The notes beneath the pieces are model-generated. The model was not told the origin of the DNA. It worked only from the letters and a program-made list of their open reading frames with translations, and searched no databases. Positions 17,215 through 26,543 of a DNA stretch of 43,417 nucleotides are shown piece after piece. How positions within the stretch are numbered: position 1 is the first letter of the stretch; each line of letters starts with the position of its first letter. The DNA is from Archaeoglobi archaeon JdFR-42 (lineage in GTDB: Archaea; Halobacteriota; Archaeoglobi; Archaeoglobales; JdFR-42): contig MTND01000039.1 in assembly GCA_002010305.1 (NCBI GenBank), forward strand, positions 1 to 43,417. Reading direction: 5' to 3'. The position numbers and the translations under genes are program-made.

Positions 17215-18464
17215 ACCAGAACCTCCATTGCTGTATGTAAGGAACGAAGGTGTTGATAAAAATTGGGGTAAGAGATGTCTACACATTCAGCATCTCTGAC
17301 CAGTATTCCTTTTCTGGATATCAGTCCTAGGATAGAGAGTGCCATGGCAATTCTGTGATCCCCAAAGCTATTTATCTCTCCACCCCTGATTTCAGAGTGC
17401 TTTATTATCAATCCATCTCGTTTTTCTTCTACATCTACTCCAACAGACTTCAAATTAGTGAAAAGGGCTTTCAATCTGTCACTCTCTTTATGCCTCAGAT
17501 GCTCGGCATTGAAAATTATGGTCTCTCCCGCTGCATAAGCTCCAAGAATGGCTATCACCGGAACCAGATCAGGTATATCTCTGCAATCCACTGCTATACC
17601 TTCCAGATCAGATTGCTTCACTTTGATCCTTCCAGCAGGAATATCCCATCGTATTGTTCCACCCATTTCCTCTACAATATCCACGATTCTCGCATCTCCC
17701 TGTTTTGATTCCACCATACCATGGAGTGTAACTTCTCCTGCCATCACTCCAGCAGCGATCATAAAGGATGCGGAAGAAAAGTCCGCAGGTATAACCATCT
17801 CATGTAGACCGTATGTCTGTCCCCCTTCTATTTCGTACCTGTTATTGTTAGTAGTTACCTCAATGCCAGCCTTTTCCAGAACATCGAAAGTTATGTCGAC
17901 ATAGGGTCTTGATCTCAAAGAAGTCACTGTTATTGTAGTGGGTTTTTCACATAAAGGCGTGCTGAAGAGGAGAGAAGTGAGATATTGAGAACTCTGAGCA
18001 TTGAGGGATATATCCCCTCCCTTCATAATTCCTCTAACGGTAATGGGGGGACATCCATTATTGCTGGATATTCTGCCACCAAGCTGTTGGATGGCTGCTA
18101 TCAGTTCTCTGCTACCTCGTTTTCTGAGAGAGTCATCCCCATCCAAGGTAACTTTTTTTTCTGAGAGAGCAAGCAAGGACATGAAAATTCTAAGGGTGGT
18201 CCCAGAATTGCCCACATTTAGATACTCTCCAGATGGCTGTATCTTCTCTACTCCTTGAATGAGTAGTGGATCCTTCTCAAAGACTTCAGCCCCGATGAAT
18301 TTCACTGCTTGAATGGTAGATTCTACATCTTTTGAAAAGAGAGGGCTGTATATTGTTGTTTTCTCACTGAGAGCCCCAGCTATGATCCCTCTGTGGGTAT
18401 AACTTTTAGAGGGGGGAGGTGTAACATCTCCAGAGATTTCACTTTTTGAGATTCTGACTAGCAT
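17211..18464 (-). CDS. aroA: 3-Phosphoshikimate 1-carboxyvinyltransferase (EPSP synthase)
   Basis: The enzyme joins shikimate 3-phosphate and phosphoenolpyruvate. The 417-residue protein has PPPSKSYTHRG (about residues 16-26) for substrate binding, GNSGTTLR (about 84-91) for the PEP site, SSQYLTSLL, PADFSSASF, and the late DHRIAMALS motif. The internal duplication of the two-domain fold is intact. ATG 18464 is used, which overlaps the end of the DUF1152 gene by 26 bp; ATG 18509 would extend further into it. aroC follows with a 4-base overlap, so DUF1152-aroA-aroC is one transcript. Confidence 0.95.
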   Translation of the reverse strand: MLVRISKSEISGDVTPPPSKSYTHRGIIAGALSEKTTIYSPLFSKDVESTIQAVKFIGAEVFEKDPLLIQGVEKIQPSGEYLNVGNSGTTLRIFMSLLALSEKKVTLDGDDSLRKRGSRELIAAIQQLGGRISSNNGCPPITVRGIMKGGDISLNAQSSQYLTSLLFSTPLCEKPTTITVTSLRSRPYVDITFDVLEKAGIEVTTNNNRYEIEGGQTYGLHEMVIPADFSSASFMIAAGVMAGEVTLHGMVESKQGDARIVDIVEEMGGTIRWDIPAGRIKVKQSDLEGIAVDCRDIPDLVPVIAILGAYAAGETIIFNAEHLRHKESDRLKALFTNLKSVGVDVEEKRDGLIIKHSEIRGGEINSFGDHRIAMALSILGLISRKGILVRDAECVDISYPNFYQHLRSLHTAMEVLV

Positions 18465-19365
18465 ACAACTCACGTTCGAGATCGAGTTCTGTTTTGATTC
18501 CCATTTCATTTATAATTCTACTGGCCTCGTTAATGTTCTTTGCGTCAGCAATAGCCTCTGCTATAGGATTAATTTTTAAAGCCACTGAGGGCTGGAAATA
18601 GAAACTGATAGATGAGAGAATGGAAACATGAATTGGTATGCCTCCTCTGATCACGTATTCGCCGTAAAATCCTTCTGCACCAAGTAGAGGTATTCTGGAT
18701 GCTTCGGTGTCAATTTTTTCTACAAGCTCTCTCAACTCTCGTATCGCGTTTTCAGGTATGGAGTGACATCCTATGAATCCGCCCTCTCTTGCCAGCAGGC
18801 TCATATTTCTTTCCATTTCTTCCTTTGTTAGTTCTCCATCGCTTCCCATCCCGATGACGCATAACCACGATGTGTGCCTCACCATAGCAAGAGTAGCAAC
18901 CATAATCGAGTCAGCAAGAGGACTCCTCAATCCATTTTCCTGACCCACCGTAATGGAGTCCCCACCCGCATCCACTCCTATCAAAATATCCATATCCAGG
19001 GAAGTCATAATTTCATCGATTTGTCTCGCCAAGTCTCTTGGGCCTGTATTGATATCGACAAGGAGAACTTTTTCATCATAAAAATGGGCTATTTCTGAAG
19101 GGATTATTTTCAAACCAGTTTGAGCAATCTTGGTGTCTTTGAAACCAAAGCCCAGATTTGGTGTCAGGGGCTCTATAGGGCTCAGATCCATGAGATGCCT
19201 TGGCCCCGGAAATGGATCACGGTGGAATCGTTCCCAGACGACACTCCCAAGAATGACCTTTATGCCATATTCCTCCAAAAAATGCTTTGTGGGTATGGTG
19301 CTAACTATGTCTCCTCCTCCACCGATACCTAAGACCAGGGCTTTTTTGACATTTGGAGCAATCAT
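18439..19365 (-). CDS. DUF1152 family protein
   Basis: The 308-residue protein fits DUF1152: an N-terminal glycine loop LGIGGGGDIVST (about residues 12-23), GSVVWERFHRDPFPGPRHL (about 40-58), VDAGGDSITVGQENGLRSPL (about 130-150), and GMGSDGELT. These loops look like nucleotide or sugar-phosphate binding sites, but no reaction is established. It is the first gene of an operon with aroA and aroC, so a link to aromatic amino acid synthesis or sugar precursor supply is possible. TTATAT lies about 26 bp before the ATG with no SD sequence, suggesting a leaderless message. Confidence 0.8.
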   Translation of the reverse strand: MIAPNVKKALVLGIGGGGDIVSTIPTKHFLEEYGIKVILGSVVWERFHRDPFPGPRHLMDLSPIEPLTPNLGFGFKDTKIAQTGLKIIPSEIAHFYDEKVLLVDINTGPRDLARQIDEIMTSLDMDILIGVDAGGDSITVGQENGLRSPLADSIMVATLAMVRHTSWLCVIGMGSDGELTKEEMERNMSLLAREGGFIGCHSIPENAIRELRELVEKIDTEASRIPLLGAEGFYGEYVIRGGIPIHVSILSSISFYFQPSVALKINPIAEAIADAKNINEASRIINEMGIKTELDLERELYASQNLKK

Positions 19366-19387
19366 CGAATGTGTTTTAGGAAAAGGA

Positions 19388-19395
19388 GGATATAA
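19388..19395 (-). promoter_or_regulatory. Box A of the DUF1152-aroA-aroC operon
   Basis: On the minus strand TTATATCC is centred about 26 bp before ATG 19365, the standard distance from box A to a transcription start. The message would be leaderless. Confidence 0.45.
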
Positions 19396-19592
19396 CCTTT
19401 GTCAGTTAATGTTTCTTCAGAGGACATATCAAGTTATATCAGCAGAGTATGGTTTAGCATTCGGTAAGCTCGGGAGAAATCGATGTTCTAGATCAGGTGA
19501 GGTAAAATAGTACGATTTTATCGTTTTCTGAGATGAGAGAGGAATGGAAGAGAAATCTCGATTTAGCCTATGAGGGTGGATATCCATGATCA

Positions 19593-21830
19593 CTAATTCA
19601 GTTCAATTTTTTTCAGCATAAGTGCGTTAGATACAACGATGATAGAGCTTGCGGCCATTATGAGGGCTGCATATTCTGGCTTCAGTGTCACTCCGTAGGG
19701 AAAAAGAATGCCAGCCGCTACAGGGATGGCTATGGTGTTATAGCCAGTTGCCCAGCCTAAATTTTGCTTCATTTTATTCATAGCACCTTTACTTAACTGG
19801 ATGAGGCGGGATATATCTCTGGGATCATTTTTTACCAGAACAATATCAGCGGATTCTACAGCCACATCCGTACCAGCACCAATGGCTATTCCTACATCAG
19901 CTTGGACTAGTGCGGGAGCATCATTTACACCATCACCAACCATTGCAACTCGATATCCTTTTTCCTGTAATTGTTGCACCTTACTTGATTTTTCTTCAGG
20001 TAGAACTTCTGCAAAATACGTATCAAGTCCGAGTTTTTCAGCAACATATTTTGCAGTCGTTGCATTATCACCTGTAAGCATGGCAACCTTTATCCCCATG
20101 CTTTTCAACATGTTGACAGACTCATAGGACTCTTCCCGAATGATATCGGATAGAGCTATTAGACCTTTGACCTCTTTCTCTGTTGCTACATACACAACAG
20201 TTTTCCCTTCCATGGATAGCTTTTCCAATTGTTTTCTGAATGCTGTTGTATCAAGTTTTAGGAATCTCATTAGTGCTTCATTGCCAACATATACCTCTTC
20301 ATTTTCAATAATTGCTGTTGCTCCTTTTCCAGGGATGGCGTTAAATCTTTCTGCCTTTGGAAGAGAAATCCCTTCTTCTTTGGCTTTTGTAACAATTCCT
20401 CTGGCAATGACGTGTTCAGAATTAACTTCTAATGCTGCTGCCCTTCTTAAAATCTCGTTTTCCTCCCAATTGCTCAAAGAAATAATGTCTGATACTCCGA
20501 ACTCTCCTCTAGTAAGAGTACCGGTTTTATCAAAAACTACGTAATCAAGATTCTTTGCAATCTCCATCGCTTTCATGTCCTTTATAAGCATGCCATTTTT
20601 TGCAGCCAGCGTTGTTGATATAGAAGTGACTGTTGGTATAGCCAGTCCAAGAGCATGGGGACAGGCTATAACGAAGACTGTGATGGTTAATGTCAGGGCA
20701 AATACCATTTCGGCTTGTGCAATTCCAGACCAGTATGTAAATGTGAGTACACCAACGATAATGGCTGTGAGTGTAAGATAATGGGCCGCTCTATCAGCTA
20801 ATTTTTGAGTTTTTGGTTTAGATGCCTGTGCACTTTTCACCAGGTTAATTATCTGAGATAGAGCTGTATCCTCTCCTGTCTTCTCAACTTTAATTTTAAT
20901 TGATCCTGATTCGTTGATTGTCCCTCCAATGACCTCATCTCCCACTTTCTTAGACACGGGCTTTGACTCTCCGGTTATCATCGACTCATTTACACTCGTC
21001 TCTCCTTCTATTACTCTCCCATCTATGGGGATCTTCTCGCCAGGACGGATAAGAAGAATGTCTCCAACTGTTATATCTACAGTGTTTATTTCGACAACAT
21101 CGTCTCCCTTAACAAGATTGGCTTTAAGAGGGATGAGTTTAACCAGCTCATTTAATGCTCCAGAAGCACCTACAACAGCACGCATCTCCATCCAGTGTCC
21201 AAAAACCAGGAAAAGTACAAGAGTAGATATCTCCCAATAAAAATCACTGGCCTCGAATAGAAAGGTAGCGCCCAGACTGTACAGATATCCCGAGCCCACT
21301 GCAAGGCTTACCAGAACATTCATATCCAGTATTCTGCTTTTCAACGATCTGAAGGCCCCTTTATAAAATGGAGACGCTCCATAGATCACAATGATGGATG
21401 AGAAAATTACCAGAAGTGCGGTATTGAATCCAAAATTGGGGACGCTCAAACCCATCCATCTCTGTACTGTAGGAGACAGAATGAGCACCGGTATGGTGAA
21501 AATCAAAGAGACAATTGTTTTTCTTTTAAACTCTTTCACCATCATCTCGTGATGATTTTCGTGCCTCATTTTTGTGTGAACATCCTCTTCAGAAATGGAA
21601 CAGTCATATCCACATTTTTTCATCCACTTGATTATTTCATCTGCTGAAGTCACACCTTCATGAAAAGTAACTTTCATGATGTTATCCAAGGGGTTGATAC
21701 TTACTTCGACAACATTGGGATTCTGTTTCTTCAGCTTGTCTTCAAGATTGCAATGGCATCCAGGAGGCATGTAGTCTTTTATGTAGATCTCTATAGTTTT
21801 CAGAGGATGTTTTAATGTATTTTCCATCAT
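19593..21830 (-). CDS. copB: CopB-type heavy-metal P-type ATPase
   Basis: This is a P1B-type ATPase that exports copper (or silver). The membrane motif reads CPH ([13 protein letters not shown]), the mark of the P1B-3 or CopB group, not the CPC of Cop[10 protein letters not shown] carries the phosphorylated Asp, TGES is in the actuator domain, and [10 protein letters not shown] is in the hinge. The N-terminal domain of about 70 residues has the ferredoxin-like layout of a metal-binding domain but shows PPGCHC in place of the usual CxxC. A short His-rich stretch (HENHHEMM) precedes the first helix. The start is uncertain: ATG 21830 is chosen, while in-frame GTG 21866 and ATG 21860 are possible. 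The protein is about 745 residues. Confidence 0.92.
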   Translation of the reverse strand: MMENTLKHPLKTIEIYIKDYMPPGCHCNLEDKLKKQNPNVVEVSINPLDNIMKVTFHEGVTSADEIIKWMKKCGYDCSISEEDVHTKMRHENHHEMMVKEFKRKTIVSLIFTIPVLILSPTVQRWMGLSVPNFGFNTALLVIFSSIIVIYGASPFYKGAFRSLKSRILDMNVLVSLAVGSGYLYSLGATFLFEASDFYWEISTLVLFLVFGHWMEMRAVVGASGALNELVKLIPLKANLVKGDDVVEINTVDITVGDILLIRPGEKIPIDGRVIEGETSVNESMITGESKPVSKKVGDEVIGGTINESGSIKIKVEKTGEDTALSQIINLVKSAQASKPKTQKLADRAAHYLTLTAIIVGVLTFTYWSGIAQAEMVFALTLTITVFVIACPHALGLAIPTVTSISTTLAAKNGMLIKDMKAMEIAKNLDYVVFDKTGTLTRGEFGVSDIISLSNWEENEILRRAAALEVNSEHVIARGIVTKAKEEGISLPKAERFNAIPGKGATAIIENEEVYVGNEALMRFLKLDTTAFRKQLEKLSMEGKTVVYVATEKEVKGLIALSDIIREESYESVNMLKSMGIKVAMLTGDNATTAKYVAEKLGLDTYFAEVLPEEKSSKVQQLQEKGYRVAMVGDGVNDAPALVQADVGIAIGAGTDVAVESADIVLVKNDPRDISRLIQLSKGAMNKMKQNLGWATGYNTIAIPVAAGILFPYGVTLKPEYAALIMAASSIIVVSNALMLKKIELN

Positions 21831-21871
21831 TGTGACTCTTCTTTCATTATTTAAAAACATTGTCACATAAT

Positions 21872-21912
21872 TTTTGGAGAATCAATGCATTCTAAAAGGT
21901 TTTGGAGAGTCA
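21872..21912. promoter_or_regulatory. Direct repeats upstream of the metal ATPase gene
   Basis: TTTTGGAGAATCA (21872-21884) and TTTTGGAGAGTCA (21900-21912) match at 12 of 13 bases and are 28 bp apart, about three helical turns. They lie 42-82 bp upstream of the chosen copB start. Binding by a metal-responsive regulator is inferred. Confidence 0.4.
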
Positions 21913-22059
21913 GAATATGCAGAATACAAATATGTAATATATACTCCCAATATTATGGAGCAGCATAAGGACTGAAGACCATTTTTGATTTTTCATCATA
22001 TAATTTCAACACCATATCCCTACAATTAGATATTCCAACAGATGCAATTTACAAAATCC

Positions 22060-22067
22060 TTTAATAT
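22060..22067 (+). promoter_or_regulatory. Box A of the trkA-trkH operon
   Basis: TTTAATAT is centred 26 bp before ATG 22090. No SD sequence lies between, so a leaderless transcript is likely; the box also overlaps the upstream in-frame ATG region and argues against a start at 22042. Confidence 0.45.
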
Positions 22068-22089
22068 CTCTTCCATCCACTTTCCTCCG

Positions 22090-23412
22090 ATGCGCATCGT
22101 GATAGGTGGGGCTGGTGAAGTTGGATACAACCTCGCCAAAACCTTATGCAGGGATAATGAAGTGGTAGTCATCGAGCAGAAATTAGGAAGGAGACCTATT
22201 CTGGAAGAACTGGATGTGAAGCTCATACTTGGAAATGCAGCCAATACATCGGTATTAAAAAATGCTGAAGTCGGAAAAGCAGATATTTTTGTGGGTGTCA
22301 CAGGAGATGATGAGGTTAACTTACTGGCATGTTATGCAGCCCATAGAATGGGAGCGAAAAAAACCATTGCAAGGGTCAGCAACCCTGAATATGTAGATCA
22401 ACCGGTTATTTTCAATCATCCTCTAGGGATAGATGTCCTGGTATGTCCTGAGCTGGTTCTGGCCAGTGAAATAGCAAGCCTGGTGAGGCTACCTGGTGCA
22501 ATAGACATCGAACTGTTTGCAGAAGGGGCAGTGGAGATGATGGAAGGAGTAATCGAGGATAATTCACCGTTATGCGGTAAGAGGGTCTCAGAACTTGAAC
22601 TGCCTGAAGGATGTCTGATTCTTGGGATTATCAGGAATGGAAATCTGATCATACCAAGGGGAGAAACACAGTTGAGTTCTGGAGATAGGGTTATACTCCT
22701 CGGAGTACCGGATAGTATTGTAGAGCTTCAAAGCTCTCTTAAAGAATCCACTGAAGTTGAGAGAATTGCAATTATTGGAGGGGGGACTGTGGGAGCATAT
22801 ATCGCTAGAATGCTGGAAGATACCAGACTCCATGTTAAAATTTTGGAAAGCAATCCAGAGAGGTGTGAAGAGCTATCTAAAATGTTATCCAGAACTAGGA
22901 TTATCCATGGGGATGGTACCGATATAGACCTTCTTCTTGAAGAAGAGATTCAGGAGTCAGATGTAGTGATTGCCACCACTGATAGTGATGAGAAAAATCT
23001 TCTGTGTTCTTTGCTTTCAAAAAGTCTTGGTGCAAAAAAAGCCATATCAAGAGTTGAGAAGGAAGAATATATTCGTCTGTTTCAGACCATTGGAGTTGAT
23101 ATTGCTCTATCTCCCAGAACAGCTACTTATATTCAGGTACTGAGACAGATGAGGAAAATGAAAGTCCATACCATGGTGGAGATAGAGTATGGTATGGCAG
23201 ATCTGCTGGAAATTGAAGTTGCCAGAAACTCAAAGGTAGCTGGAAAAAGTGTGGGGAAATTGAAACTACCACGGAATGCTATAATAGGCATGATCATTCG
23301 GGAAGGAGAACCAATAATCCCTAAGGGCACTACAGTCCTGAAAGAAGGCGATAAAGTCCTAGTGCTGTTTAAACCAGAGGTCCTTAAAAAGTTGGAAAAG
23401 ATGTTTGCATAG
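22090..23412 (+). CDS. trkA: Trk potassium uptake regulator TrkA
   Basis: TrkA is the cytosolic NAD-binding ring that gates the TrkH channel. The 440-residue protein has two RCK units. The first starts at residue 1 with the Rossmann loop GGAGEVGYNLA and ends in a TrkA-C domain (SELELPEGCLILGI). The second starts near 232 with GGGTVGAYIARML and closes with a second TrkA-C domain (GKLKLPRNAIIGMIIREG). This is the double-RCK build of long TrkA proteins. ATG 22090 gives MRIVIGGAGEVG as in homologues. trkH follows 8 bp later. Confidence 0.95.
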   Translation: MRIVIGGAGEVGYNLAKTLCRDNEVVVIEQKLGRRPILEELDVKLILGNAANTSVLKNAEVGKADIFVGVTGDDEVNLLACYAAHRMGAKKTIARVSNPEYVDQPVIFNHPLGIDVLVCPELVLASEIASLVRLPGAIDIELFAEGAVEMMEGVIEDNSPLCGKRVSELELPEGCLILGIIRNGNLIIPRGETQLSSGDRVILLGVPDSIVELQSSLKESTEVERIAIIGGGTVGAYIARMLEDTRLHVKILESNPERCEELSKMLSRTRIIHGDGTDIDLLLEEEIQESDVVIATTDSDEKNLLCSLLSKSLGAKKAISRVEKEEYIRLFQTIGVDIALSPRTATYIQVLRQMRKMKVHTMVEIEYGMADLLEIEVARNSKVAGKSVGKLKLPRNAIIGMIIREGEPIIPKGTTVLKEGDKVLVLFKPEVLKKLEKMFA

Positions 23413-23420
23413 GTGGAAGG

Positions 23421-24854
23421 GTGAATCGCAATCTCGTCTTTACAAGCCTTGGAAAAATTTTGAAATACTACTCCTTCCTGTTTTTCTTTCCGTTAGCGGT
23501 TGCGTTTATATACAAGGAGGATATTATTCCATTTTTTGTTTCTTTTTCTATCACAATTCTAACTGGCCTTTTCATTGAGTATATGTTCAGACCTGTAACA
23601 GATTTGATGGGTAAAAAGGAAGGGTACGCTATAGTTGGCCTTGGATGGATAACAGTGTCTGCATTCGGTGCGATACCTTATCTTTTTTATGGCCTTTCCG
23701 GGGTGGATGCCTTTTTTGAAAGTATGTCCGGTTTTACTACAACAGGTTCAACCATCCTCACCTCTATAGAGTCTTATCCGAGATCCCTTCTTTTCTGGAG
23801 AAGTATGACTCAATGGGTTGGTGGAATGGGTATTATTGTGTTATTCGTGGCTATATTCCCTACTTTTTCTGTAAAAGGAGGAAAATTAATTCATGCAGAA
23901 GCTCCAGGCCCTACTCTTAGCAGAATTAAACCCAGAATAAGGGATACGGCAATCTCTCTGTGGAGTACATATATGATCCTCACCTTGGCTGAAATCGCAA
24001 TCCTCATGGCCCTTGGAGTGGGAGGATTTGATGCAATAAATCACGCATTTACGACCATGGCAACGGGTGGTTTCTCAACTCATTCAGAGAGCATAGCTTA
24101 TTTCTCTCCAGCAGTTCAGTGGGTTATAATCCTCTTCATGATCCTTGCTGGTTCTAATTTTGCCCTGCATTATTACTGGATGAGAGGAAATTTCAAGATT
24201 TTTCGTAATCCAGAGTTCAGGGCGTATCTTACTCTGATTTTTGTGTTTTCTGCGTTGCTGGTTATTATTAATAACTCGTTTTTCTCTCTCTCTATAGAGA
24301 ATTTACGTCATTCTGCGTTTCAAGTAACGTCTATTATGACCACAACAGGCTACACTACTGTGGATTATGAGTTATGGGGAGCTCCAGCTTTAATGCTCCT
24401 TCTTACCCTCATGTTTGTGGGGGGATGTTCCGGGTCAACAGCAGGAAGTATCAAGGTGGCGAGAATTTATCTTCTTGCAAAATACGCCATCAATGAGTTA
24501 TTCAAGACGATCGATCCAAGAGCCATCAAGGTGTTAAAATATGGAGAAAAATACGTGCCAGATGAGGTGATCAATGGCATTCTGGCATTTTTTGTTTTTT
24601 ACGTCTTTGTATTTGTCGTATCTTCAATTGCAATGGCTTTACTTGGGCTGGATATGATATCAGCTATTTCAAGCGTAGCAACAACTCTTGGTAATGTGGG
24701 TCCCGGACTTGGGGTTGTAGGCCCATCCCATACCTTTGCCTCCCTCCCTCCAATTGGAAAGATTATTCTTACCTTCGATATGTGGGTTGGCCGGCTGGAA
24801 ATTTTTGCCGTGCTCTCGCTGTTTGTCCCTGATCTATGGAGGAAGCAATGGTAA
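23421..24854 (+). CDS. trkH: Trk potassium uptake channel protein TrkH
   Basis: This is the membrane subunit of a Trk/Ktr system. The 477-residue protein is strongly hydrophobic with about ten membrane segments and two outer helices. The four selectivity-filter loops are visible: SGFTTTGST, ATGGFSTHS, TTGYTTVD and TLGNVGPG. GGMGI and GCSGSTAGSIK are also typical. It begins with GTG 23421, preceded by GGTGGAAGG, directly after trkA. Its last codons overlap the start of the DUF123 gene by 7 bp, so three genes appear to be one operon. Confidence 0.95.
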   Translation: MNRNLVFTSLGKILKYYSFLFFFPLAVAFIYKEDIIPFFVSFSITILTGLFIEYMFRPVTDLMGKKEGYAIVGLGWITVSAFGAIPYLFYGLSGVDAFFESMSGFTTTGSTILTSIESYPRSLLFWRSMTQWVGGMGIIVLFVAIFPTFSVKGGKLIHAEAPGPTLSRIKPRIRDTAISLWSTYMILTLAEIAILMALGVGGFDAINHAFTTMATGGFSTHSESIAYFSPAVQWVIILFMILAGSNFALHYYWMRGNFKIFRNPEFRAYLTLIFVFSALLVIINNSFFSLSIENLRHSAFQVTSIMTTTGYTTVDYELWGAPALMLLLTLMFVGGCSGSTAGSIKVARIYLLAKYAINELFKTIDPRAIKVLKYGEKYVPDEVINGILAFFVFYVFVFVVSSIAMALLGLDMISAISSVATTLGNVGPGLGVVGPSHTFASLPPIGKIILTFDMWVGRLEIFAVLSLFVPDLWRKQW

Positions 24855-25264
24855 AAGGATCTTACGTTCTTATAATTGAGGTGGAAGAGCGTTCCATGGT
24901 GAATGTGGGTAAACTTGGGGAAATACTGTTCAATAAGGGTTTTTACTGTTATGTAGGGTCTGCTCTGAAAGGATTGGAAGCAAGATTGAACAGACACATC
25001 AAGAGAGATAAAAAGAAACACTGGCACATAGATTATCTCCTTGAAAGAAGCATATTAAAGGAGGTATATTACATTGAATCTCATAAGAAACTTGAATGTG
25101 AAATAGCCCGCCAGATACATCTGGATAGTATTCCTGGATTTGGAAGCTCTGACTGTAAATGTGAATCTCATCTGTTCTTCTCTGATTCACTGGACACCTT
25201 GAAAGATGTGGTGGAGAAGGCATTGAAAATGGTTGGAAGTGTGATCCATCATGTTTCTCTGTAA
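24848..25264 (+). CDS. DUF123 (GIY-YIG-like) protein
   Basis: The 138-residue protein matches DUF123, a GIY-YIG nuclease-related family found in archaea and sometimes fused to endonuclease III. Landmarks are GSYVLIIEV at the N terminus, FYCYVGSALKGLEARLNRH (about residues 32-50), HWHIDYLL (about 58-65), and the cysteines in GFGSSDCKCESHLF. ATG 24848 is chosen because GGAGG (24838-24842) lies 5 bp before it. A role in DNA repair is suspected for the family but unproven. The link to the potassium genes is likely only positional. Confidence 0.85.
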   Translation: MVKGSYVLIIEVEERSMVNVGKLGEILFNKGFYCYVGSALKGLEARLNRHIKRDKKKHWHIDYLLERSILKEVYYIESHKKLECEIARQIHLDSIPGFGSSDCKCESHLFFSDSLDTLKDVVEKALKMVGSVIHHVSL

Positions 25265-25363
25265 TGCAATTGTTATTGTTATTCATTGTATTGATAATCA
25301 AATATGATATGTAGTGTTTATCGGTTTTTCAAATTAAGTCATGTATAGTCGTATAACCAACAA

Positions 25364-25372
25364 CTTTTTAAA
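25364..25372 (+). promoter_or_regulatory. Box A of the pyrimidine degradation operon
   Basis: CTTTTTAAA lies about 48 bp before ATG 25416, giving a leader of roughly 20 bases that contains a GAGGTG SD site at 25405-25410. Confidence 0.4.
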
Positions 25373-25415
25373 GGATTTATGTGACAGAATGGTAGTAACA
25401 CTTTGAGGTGATTGG

Positions 25416-26540
25416 ATGGTAGACCTAACGATCGAGTTTGCAGGTGTAGAATTTCCAAATCCTGTCTGGCTTGGTTCAGGAATGCCAGGCAGAAACGACG
25501 TACGATTGATTGATTTTGCGAAAGGTGGTGCAGGAGGTATTGTCACAAAAACCATCGTGCCTGATGGAACACCGTCTCCTAAACCGAGAATAGCTATGAC
25601 GGATTGTGGGATGCAGAACATTGAACTCTTTACCGGCCTCCCTCCTGATGTATGGTTTGGAAAATACCTGCCTGCATATAAAAAGGAAACCAATGTACCC
25701 CTCGTGGTAAGTGTTGCAGGCTCAAATACCGAAGAATTCGTTCTGATGGCTGAAAGGGCTGAGGAATTTGCTGATCTGATTGAGCTGAATTTTTCCTGTC
25801 CCCATTTTAAAGGAAGAGGGAGTGACATAGGACAGGTTCCTGAGCTGACTGAAGAGATAACTCGGGAGGTAAAGAAAGCGGTATCTGTGCCGGTTATGCC
25901 GAAACTCACACCCAACATAACCGATCCAAAAGTGATCGCTCAGGCAGCTCTGAAAGGGGGAGCAAACGCTCTTTCTGCTATCAACACCATAAAATGTATT
26001 ATTGGTATCGATATATATGAGGAAAAACCTATTCTTCCCGCCATCGGGGGCTATTCTGGAAAAGCTGTTAAGCCAATTGCTCTGAGGCATGTATATGAAA
26101 TAACCAATGCTGTGGATCTACCAGTATGTGGGATAGGTGGAATAGAAAGGTGGCAGGACGTAGTTGAGTTCTTCATGGTAGGGGCTCTCTCAACTCAGAT
26201 TTGTACTGGAGCTATGGTTCATGGGCCAAAGCTGTTCTCCAGAATAACGAAAGGTCTGGAAGGGTTTATGGATGAGAAGGGTTACGATACCATTAAGGAG
26301 ATGGTGGGAGTTGCCAAGAAGCATTTCTATGAATCCGCAAGTCTCATGCCAACTGAACCCACAGCTCAGCCTGTGATAACAGATAAATGTAACCTGTGTA
26401 AGAAATGTATTAGGGCGTGCTCCTACTATGCCATCTATGAGGGTGATAATCAGGCAATAGTGGATTATGAGAAATGTCATAGATGCGGTCTCTGCTATTA
26501 TGTATGCCCCATAGATGCAATAGAGTTGGAGAAGGTGTGA
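25416..26540 (+). CDS. preA: Dihydropyrimidine dehydrogenase PreA-type subunit
   Basis: The enzyme reduces uracil or thymine to the dihydro form. The 374-residue protein has an FMN-binding TIM barrel of the dihydroorotate dehydrogenase class, from PNPVWLGSGMPG (about 14-25) to GIGGIERWQD. The catalytic Cys is C128 in NFSCPH, as in mammalian DPD and bacterial PreA and unlike the Ser of many DHODs. A C-terminal double ferredoxin follows (CNLCKKCIRAC and CHRCGLCYYVC, about 325-367). No PreT-like NAD(P)H subunit is next to it, so ferredoxin or a distant partner must donate electrons. It is the first gene of a three-gene path operon; the next starts 3 bp after its stop. Confidence 0.9.
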   Translation: MVDLTIEFAGVEFPNPVWLGSGMPGRNDVRLIDFAKGGAGGIVTKTIVPDGTPSPKPRIAMTDCGMQNIELFTGLPPDVWFGKYLPAYKKETNVPLVVSVAGSNTEEFVLMAERAEEFADLIELNFSCPHFKGRGSDIGQVPELTEEITREVKKAVSVPVMPKLTPNITDPKVIAQAALKGGANALSAINTIKCIIGIDIYEEKPILPAIGGYSGKAVKPIALRHVYEITNAVDLPVCGIGGIERWQDVVEFFMVGALSTQICTGAMVHGPKLFSRITKGLEGFMDEKGYDTIKEMVGVAKKHFYESASLMPTEPTAQPVITDKCNLCKKCIRACSYYAIYEGDNQAIVDYEKCHRCGLCYYVCPIDAIELEKV

Positions 26541-26543
26541 GAG

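Noticed and set aside
16123-17286. Longer chorismate synthase from ATG 17286
   Set aside because: It would run 76 bp inside aroA, add a non-conserved N terminus, and ignore the TTG start with a perfect SD site at 17214.
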